A DNA stretch of 64,000 bases from Gloeophyllum trabeum ATCC 11539 (lineage: Eukaryota; Basidiomycota; Agaricomycetes; Gloeophyllales; Gloeophyllaceae). The stretch spans positions 3,087,922-3,151,921 of the forward strand of contig NW_006920410.1 of assembly GCF_000344685.1 (NCBI RefSeq), in the 5' to 3' direction. Positions 57,712 to 64,000 of the stretch are shown one piece after another; the stretch's first letter is position 1, and every line of letters starts with the position of its first letter. The position numbers and the translations under genes are program-made. The notes under the pieces were generated by a model that ran no database searches, was not told the origin of the DNA, and worked only from the letters and a program-made list of their open reading frames with translations.

Positions 57712-59747
57712 TCAGCAATCCCACCCCAGCACAAAGTCATCGCCCCTGCTCGTCCTGACCTTCTCGATCTCGAGCACCTCCTGCTCCCCCTCGACTTGCT
57801 CCACTACCGGCGGCGGGCACACGCCCGCGTTGAACTCGTCCCGGAAGAGCAGGTCGACGACGTTCCTCGCCGAGATCGTCTCGGTCTCCATCGTCGAGAT
57901 GAATCTACACAGCCCTAGTTAGCCGCAGCGCAACGCTCAACGAGAGAGCGATCCTTACGGCTCGAACGCGTTCACGTAGTAGAGTCCCCGCTCGAGCTTG
58001 ACCGGGGGGAACTTCATAGTCGGCGGCAGCTCCGGGTACGCATCCCACTGCGCCCGTTCTCAGCACACGCGCACGCACAGGCACGAGCTCCCACGCACCT
58101 CCTTCCTGTACACCCACCCGACCCTCCCGCTGAACATGACCTGCAGCCACTCATCCGACAGCCTCTCCCTCGAGAAAATCTTCACCACCCACTCGCGCTC
58201 CCCCTCCGGCGCGCCCTCGTCCACCAGTCCGTGATACGTGAGCGAGTTGAACTCCGGCTCGCGCGCCGCGCCGCCGCGTCGCACGCCCTCGTGCGTCGTC
58301 AGGACCGTCGTCGGCACGCGCGCGTCCGCGCGCAGGCCGAAGTACGCGGGGTTCGGCGCGGGCGCGGCGGTCGCGAGGAGCGTGACGTGCAGGTGCACGT
58401 AGGGCTGCTCCGGGATGGCGGACGCGAGCGACGCGGGCGAGAGGGCGATCCCGGTGGAGTGGAAGGGCGCGGCGAGGACGACGCTGCTGTACGCCGTCGG
58501 GCGGATGGACGCGGAGGTCGTCAGGTACCACAGGCCGTCGGCGTACTCGAGGGTCTTGACCTGCGGGGCAGTCAGTTGTGTGATACGAGGCAGAGGGTGG
58601 GGACGGCGCGCACCGCGGTGTTGAGGTGCACATGCGCCCCGGACTTTTTGAGAAAGTGCTCGAACATCTGGAAATTACCGCCCGCGACCCTGGATGCCCC
58701 GTTGGCGGCCATCGAGCACGCGGCCTCGAGCGCGTGGATCCTGTCTACGTTCTATTACATGGTTATGCTCGGGCCAAGGGCTGCGCGGGGGGCATGCGCA
58801 GGTACGTACCTGGCCGTAGTTCACTCGCGTCGCGGCTTCGATGATCTCGCGCGAGAACCGCCGGGAGACGCCGTGCACGTCAAAGTACTCCGCCGCTGTG
58901 CGCATGAGGAGCTCCTGCCATTCGAGGGCGAGAGTCAGGTTCGAGATGGTGTCCCACTTGGGACTTTCCGGTGTGTAGAGGGTGAGGAAGCGGTTGAGCA
59001 TGGATTGGACACTGCGCCGCTCGGTCAGGGACGGTAATCTAGTGAGACGAGGTCGCACGTACAGTTTCTGTGTTTTCTGAGGCGATGACCAGCCGTATCT
59101 CCACAACAGTTTCAGGTTGTCCAGCCAATTGCTCCAGGTGCTCTTTCCTCCTCCAATCTGGCATATAGGGCATGACCAGACGAATTTTTATTTGGTTCAT
59201 TGAGTAGCTCACCGTCAAGACAAACTTCTCGCCGTCCCAGATGCCAGTCTCGTCATTGTCATCATCGAAATTATACCGCGTCAGGTTGAACTCTTGAGAA
59301 GCACGCCAGAGGTTCTTATTGGCTTGGACAAATATGGACGCCCCAAGCTCAACGGGCGGTAGCTTTGTATTGTTGTACGGATACACCACGGTGCTTCCTA
59401 CGAAACGTAGGGGTGTCGCAAAGGTATTGGATTAATGCAGGGTAGTACACAGACACCAGAACCGTCATATCCCACTCACTGCCGCCTATGTACCCGGACT
59501 GCTCATAGACGTCGACGTCAATCTCGAGACCACTCCTCTTCTTCGCCTTTGCTATCCAAAAAGCCGCAGAGCTGCCAGCGGCGCCAGCGCCTATGATGGC
59601 CACCCGGTGCGTCGCGGTGTCTGACACTTGGCGGACGGCGTCCTCATGGGTTGTTTTCAGGAATGGCAGGAATGACGAGAGCTCAAAGGCATTCGAAGCT
59701 GTGGCCAGGGCGAGGCTGAGGTAGAGGAGCTGCTTGGACGCAAGCAT
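57712..59747 (-). CDS. Prenylcysteine oxidase (PCYOX1-like)
   Basis: FAD-dependent thioether oxidase releasing cysteine and a prenyl aldehyde during breakdown of prenylated proteins; the family is lysosomal/vacuolar or secreted. MLASKQLLYLSLALATASNA is a signal peptide. The dinucleotide-binding motif is VAIIGAGAAGSSAAFWIAKA, then DVDVYEQSGYIGG. Exons give GSTVVYPYNNTKLPPVELGA, SIFVQANKNLWRASQEFNLT, IWDGEKFVLTV, NLKLLWRYGWSSPQKTQKL and SVQSMLNRFLTLYTPESPKW. They continue with ALEWQELLMRTAAEYFDVHG, SREIIEAATRVNYGQ and CSMAANGASRVAGGNFQMFE. Later exons include FISTMETETISARNVVDLLF and FRDEFNAGVCPPPVVEQVEG, ending GDDFVLGWDC at 57,712. Length is near 500 residues, normal for the family. It is divergent from THR1. 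Confidence 0.9.
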
Positions 59748-59863
59748 GGCGTTGTCCCCGTCCGAGTGGAAGACGTGTCGGAAGGCAGTTCCACCGCGGT
59801 GGCTGTGTTAGATTCCTCGTTTGGCAAGGCAAAGATCCGCTGATGTTAGTCCACCCCCCTGCC
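59748..59863. promoter_or_regulatory. Shared divergent promoter region, PCYOX / THR1
   Basis: 116 bases separate the two start codons (95 if THR1 starts at the in-frame ATG 59,843). No TATA box is visible. Confidence 0.5.
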
Positions 59864-61047
59864 ATGTCTGCAGACACCCGCTCATTCACAATCCGCGTCC
59901 CCGCCACCTCTGCAAACATTGGCCCAGGCTTCGACGTCGTCGGGCTCTCGCTCTCCCTGTGGCTCTCCCTGTCCGTCTCCGTCCCGGCCACCGCGTCCTC
60001 CGCGACCTACGTCCCGCCTAGGATCACCCACACCGGCGAGGGCGCCGGCGAAGTCCCCCTCGACCCGTACAAAAATCTCACCTCCCGCGTCGCGCTGTAC
60101 GTCCTCCGCTGCCACGCCATCCCGCGCTTCCCCTCCCACCTCTCCCTCCACTGCCACAACGACATCCCCTTCGGCCGCGGGCTCGGCTCCTCCGGCGCAG
60201 CCGTCGTCGCAGGCGTCCTCCTCGCCAACCACGTCGCCGCGCTCCGCCTCCCCGCCGCGCGCCTCCTCGACTTTGCGCTCATGGTCGAGCGCCACCCGGA
60301 CAACGTCACCGCCGCGCTCGTCGGCGGCTTCGTCGGCAGCTACCTGCGCGAGCTCGACGACGACGCCATGGCCCGCGCCAGCGTGCCCCTCAGCGAGGTC
60401 CTCCCCGAGTACCCCCCCGATGCCGACGAGCACTGGGGGCTCGATCCCCCGCCGCCGGTCCCCCCGCAGGGCATCGGCCATTATGTCAGGTTCGGATGGT
60501 CCCAGGCCGTCAAGGCCATCGCTATCATCCCGCGATTCGAGCTGAGCACCGCCAAGGCCAGGCAGGTGCTTCCGCAAGCCTATTCGAGAAAAGACATGGT
60601 ATGACCTCGTCTCCGTTCGGCATGGATGTGGTCTTCACCCTCTCACGCGTGCTTTGCAGGTGTTCAATCTGCAGCGACTAGCTGTCCTCACCACAGCACT
60701 CGGTCAAACTCCCCCAGACCCCGACCTCATCTACGAAGCAATGAAAGATCGAATACATCAGCCCTACCGAAAGTCACTCGTGCGTCCAGCACTCCTGTCC
60801 TCTAACACCTCTGACCCCCCCAAGCTAGATCCCCGGCCTTCCCCAAGTGCTCGCTCTCACGCCGGCATCCCATCCAGGCTTACTGGGGATCTGCCTATCA
60901 GGCGCAGGCCCCACCGTCCTTGCTCTCGCAACCCACAACTTTGAACAAATCGCAGAGGACGCCAAGCGCATATTCAAACAAGCTGGCGTCGACGTTGACT
61001 GGAAGTTGCTGGAGGTCGGGGGAGGGAGCGAATTTCTAGCACATTAG
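59864..61047 (+). CDS. THR1: Homoserine kinase (GHMP family)
   Basis: Phosphorylates homoserine in threonine biosynthesis. The start at 59,864 gives MSADTRSFTIRVPATSANIG; an in-frame ATG seven codons upstream is an alternative. The conserved opening RVPATSANIGPGFDVVGLSL is followed by the GHMP ATP-binding glycine/serine loop, NDIPFGRGLGSSGAAVVAGV. Next come VERHPDNVTAALVGGFVGSY, FGWSQAVKAIAIIPRFELST and KARQVLPQAYSRKDMV. After an intron of about 55 bases come FNLQRLAVLTTALGQTPPDP and DRIHQPYRKSL. After a second intron come IPGLPQVLALTPASHPGLLG, ICLSGAGPTVLALATHNFEQ and FKQAGVDVDWKLLEVGGGSE. Motifs and length (about 360 residues) are complete. The first exon is strongly GC3-rich while the last is not. 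Confidence 0.94.
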
Positions 61048-61235
61048 ACATCATGGAATAATCAAATTAGACGACAGATCGAAAAAGTCTCCCTGCATAG
61101 GATAAGAGAAATCGTCTCTATTCGTAAAGCGTCGTAATCGTATCCAAGCATTACATCCATACACATTACTCTAGCCATCAGGTATCACTGCTCCAGGGGT
61201 ATCGACCCGATATCCAAAAAAATCCACGTCACCCT

Positions 61236-64000
61236 CTAACCACCCGCAGTCAAGCACACCGCGCGCATAGCCACCAACGCGCCCGCGCTCCCGTCAAACG
61301 GCAGGTCCACCGTGAACAGCACGTCGCTCCGGTCGTTGTTCAGGTACACGGGCAGAGTAACCGTCGTCGCCTGCGCCCCGTCGCCCGACGCCTGCACCCA
61401 GCGCACCTGCGACGGGTTCAGCCGCACCGCCTCCCCGTCGTTGAGCACCAGCTTGTCCTGCGCCCACGCAGCGCCCTCCAGAACCAGCCCGTCGACGATG
61501 AACGCGCCGGGGTCGTCGATGCGCTCAATGTCCAGCCTCAGGTTCAGCGTCTCCAAGCTCCACTTTTTCCGGTGCGCGACGGCTTGTCGCGTCGCGGTGA
61601 TGTACGCCTCGGGGAAGAAGAGGCCGCCCAGCCACACCTCGATGTTGGTGAGGCTGTCCAGGCCCGCGATCTTGTCCAGCTGGCCCAGCCGACGCGCCAA
61701 GTTCGGGATCCACTCCGCGACGGACATGGATTTGTGCACCTTGTACCGCCGCCAATGGTCAGGAATCGTGCCTGGTGGGCAGCTTAGCAAACGACACTAT
61801 ACAAGATCCGCTTGAGCTTACCCTTCGTGAGCGATGACATAAGGTTGCGCAGATGATTCGTCTGTTTGAGAGCACCTTCGCAGACTTTGGCAACGTCTTC
61901 CAAGTCCCTGCGTACTTGCTCGAGGAGTTTGCGCCCAATAGTCCCTTCACGGAAGAAGAGCCGGTACAGAGGATCTTGGTTCTCAGTCGAGGGCTTGCTA
62001 AGCGTATTGAAGGACTTGTAATACAGAGGTAAGCATAAGATAATTTATGGAAACTGCTGCCACGCACAGATGGGAGATACGACAACCACTCCTGGCATCG
62101 ATCATGCAAATTCCGCATCCAAGCAGGCTGCTGGGACGCTTGTCCTTTGGCGGGTCCACCAGCGGCTGGCGAGACTTCATCTTCGTCGTCTGCCAACTGC
62201 CTCATCTTCCGCAGTTTCACGAGCAATTCATTCCCTAGAATAACCAGATAAGCAACGGGATCATAAAGCAGAAGAAATGAGCACACCTTGAGCAACAGCA
62301 ATCACACGCTCAGCAGTAGGAGGCAGACTGAGCCACGAGGGGGGTTCACGATCTGGAAGGCCCTGAACCCAGGACAGGAAGTGCTCCAGCTTCGTACCGT
62401 CGGGACTAGCGAGTGACTCTGCGCCGTTAACACTCGGAATAAGGCTGAAATCGACATTGTAAGCCGCGGGGGTAAACAGCCCATCCACGAATGCGTCGAG
62501 TGTTCTCTGATCGAAGTCGCTGTCGACCCGTCCACCATATACAGACTGCTTGATGAGGGTTCTGAGAGCGTCCCAGGGTATCGCAGCGGGATCTATGTTG
62601 GCGCGACCCCTAGCAGCCGCACCCAACCAAGCATCGATTGTGTTGAAGGCTGAAATCATGTCGGAGTCATTGAAGTCATACTTCTTACTCCAACCAAGGG
62701 GTACGTAGCGTAGACGTTCCTGAATAATCGCATGGAACCAAGCCAGAAGGAAATAGAGTCGGACTTTCTCAGCGGGCCCTTGACTCAGACGAGAAGAAGA
62801 GACGCTCCGCAGTGAATCCAGGAGGTTTGCCTTGATACCCGGCGGAGGTTCATTCATGATAATGCGTGATTGACGTAGAATGTTCACTGGGATCGAAGGG
62901 TTGGCCTCCATGGTGAGGAATAAGCGGAAATTGCGGTTAGGGTTCAGCGTCTGTAGTTTCTTCTCCAGCTGACCCAGCCATGACGGGGCGAGGTGGACGT
63001 TCTTGAGAAGAACCCAGCTTCCCTGGCGCGCAGCACCGGCAATGGCTTGATCTGCGAGGCTGAATCCTTCCTGTGACCCCATCGCCACAGATGTGCATCT
63101 CGTGTTAGTGGTCTGAACAAGGTTGTCCACGCGATAGCTGGCGTCATAGCCAGGTACAGAAACGAGAGCGAGAGGGGTAGCAGGAGGAACTTCATCTGAT
63201 ACCATGGCTCCCAGATTGTATGCCGACACCTCTGACAGATCCGTCTGGAAAACAATCCGAACGAATGCTGCCGTCGCTTGCAGTAGACGATCGGGGCGCA
63301 GGCACTTGATGATAAGAAGGACGCGGATTGCTTCTAAGGCCGCTGTATGAGGTGTTAGTCGAGAACTGAGAAAAAATGACATCACATACGTGTGCTCGGG
63401 TCCCAAGGCTTCGGCGTGCATAGTTCGGGCGTGGGCGATTCCAAGAAAGGTATCCATTCATTTTCATGTTCCGAGATGTGGGACTGGACGGGCTTGAAAA
63501 TCGAGTGTTTGGAGAAGCTTTGTAGGCGACGCCATTGATCCTCGGTCAATATAGAGTCGCTAGGTCGAGGCGTAGCGCTAGCAGCCGACTCTCCGCTCTC
63601 CAGCAGGAATTCCAGTTCATCGGTGATCTCTTCGATGCCGCGCACCTTGACCTGAGCCAGGAGCACCGCCAGCATGACATGGTCCCGATACAGCAGAGCT
63701 CGAGACGTCCGCTTGTACACCATCAAGAAGAGATCGTTCAGCAAGATATCTCGCCTTTGGCTATAGTCTGAGACATTCTTGAGGTTAGGGTTCTGGTGGA
63801 GGACGTAGTCGAAGATATCGAGGAAAAAGCGCAGAGAGAATTGGTAGAAGTGGTTGACCAGATTCATCTGCTCCAAAATGAAGAAGACAGAGCTGCACGC
63901 TTGGGCGAGAGGGAGATATTCTGCCGTTACTTGTTCCACTTCCCGCATGACAAGATCCGTTTCCTCGACTTTGCTTGTGATCTCCGCAGCTTCGCGTTTC
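61236..64000 (-). CDS. DYN1: Cytoplasmic dynein heavy chain, C-terminal part (5' partial)
   Basis: C-terminal 830 or so residues of the minus-end-directed microtubule motor; the rest lies beyond 64,000. Visible segments in order start in the AAA5/AAA6 region: LPLAQACSSVFFILEQMNLV, FYQFSLRFFLDIFDYVLHQN and LLNDLFLMVYKRTSRALLYR. Next are SKHSIFKPVQSHISEHENEW, LLIIKCLRPDRLLQATAAFV and LALVSVPGYDASYRVDNLVQ. The hallmark AAA6 stretch is QGSWVLLKNVHLAPSWLGQL, FRLFLTMEANPSIPVNILRQ and SRIIMNEPPPGIKANLLDSL. RLRYVPLGWSKKYDFNDSDM, SVYGGRVDSDFDQRTLDAFV and the C-terminal domain LGQLDKIAGLDSLTNIEVWL, GGLFFPEAYITATRQAVAHR follow, ending AVCLTAGG. Introns occur near 63,390, 62,285, 62,030 and 61,810. It converges on THR1. 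Confidence 0.95.

Noticed and set aside
59882..60577. Antisense and alternate-frame long frames over homoserine kinase
   Set aside because: Composition is typical of GC-rich shadows; the sense frame has all GHMP motifs.
1..64000. tRNA, rRNA, CRISPR array, intact transposon, or a biosynthetic gene cluster
   Set aside because: No GGTTCRANTCC-type tRNA arms in context, no repeat-spacer arrays, no transposase or reverse-transcriptase motifs, and no backbone enzyme (PKS, NRPS, terpene cyclase). The P450 is the housekeeping ERG5, and the MFS and dioxygenase genes are not next to other pathway genes.

Overview
The window looks like a nuclear chromosome segment of a filamentous basidiomycete, most likely an Agaricomycete (polypore/mushroom class). 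Genes are interrupted by many short GT-AG introns of about 50-60 bases. They include families typical of this class: a DUF6533-like seven-helix membrane protein, a WLWKV-ending F-box protein, MLKL_NTD-like and TauD/TfdA-like proteins, and single-pass membrane proteins with serine-rich tails. Eukaryotic core genes (dynein heavy chain, U2 snRNP A', PEX13, ERG5) are also present. I saw no tRNA, rRNA, CRISPR array or intact transposon. All coordinates of multi-exon genes run from start codon to stop codon and include introns.

Layout. 0-8.2 kb is a compact housekeeping block: a kinase C-lobe fragment at the edge, SAC1 head-to-head with LEA1 (U2A'), a TMEM205/DUF4149-like protein head-to-head with ATP11, then LIP2. 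8.2-14.6 kb is a gene-poor island; it holds only two related C-terminal exon remnants (9.1 and 11.85 kb) and unassignable open frames. 14.6-22.3 kb has an F-box protein, a TauD/TfdA-type dioxygenase and an MFS transporter. 22.6-30.3 kb is mostly on the minus strand: PEX13, a GPI-anchored chitin deacetylase, a NAP/SET histone chaperone and a SYLF-SH3 actin-patch protein.

31.4-48.1 kb mixes surface and signalling genes with core genes: two type-I membrane proteins, LAS1, a dienelactone-hydrolase-like enzyme, a DUF6533 protein, an MLKL_NTD-like protein and a small mitochondrial LEA-like protein. 48.2-52 kb has an ethanolamine-phosphate cytidylyltransferase-like gene with eroded catalytic motifs and ERG5 (CYP61). 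52-55.5 kb is another gene-poor stretch with a degenerate repeat. 55.5-64 kb is very GC-rich in its coding parts: a Mep-type ammonium transporter, a prenylcysteine oxidase head-to-head with homoserine kinase (THR1), and the C-terminal end of cytoplasmic dynein heavy chain running off the window.

No single operon-like system or secondary-metabolite cluster is evident. Loose functional links are membrane lipid work (SAC1, ERG5, the PCYT2-like gene, all unlinked), mitochondrial assembly and cofactors (ATP11, LIP2, LEA-like) and cell-wall/surface proteins. The most unusual items are the PCYT2-like gene with both HxGH motifs altered, the MLKL_NTD-like gene, the Glu-for-His twin-His ammonium transporter, the paired exon remnants in the 8-14 kb island, and a 62-bp near-perfect hairpin at 35.9 kb.
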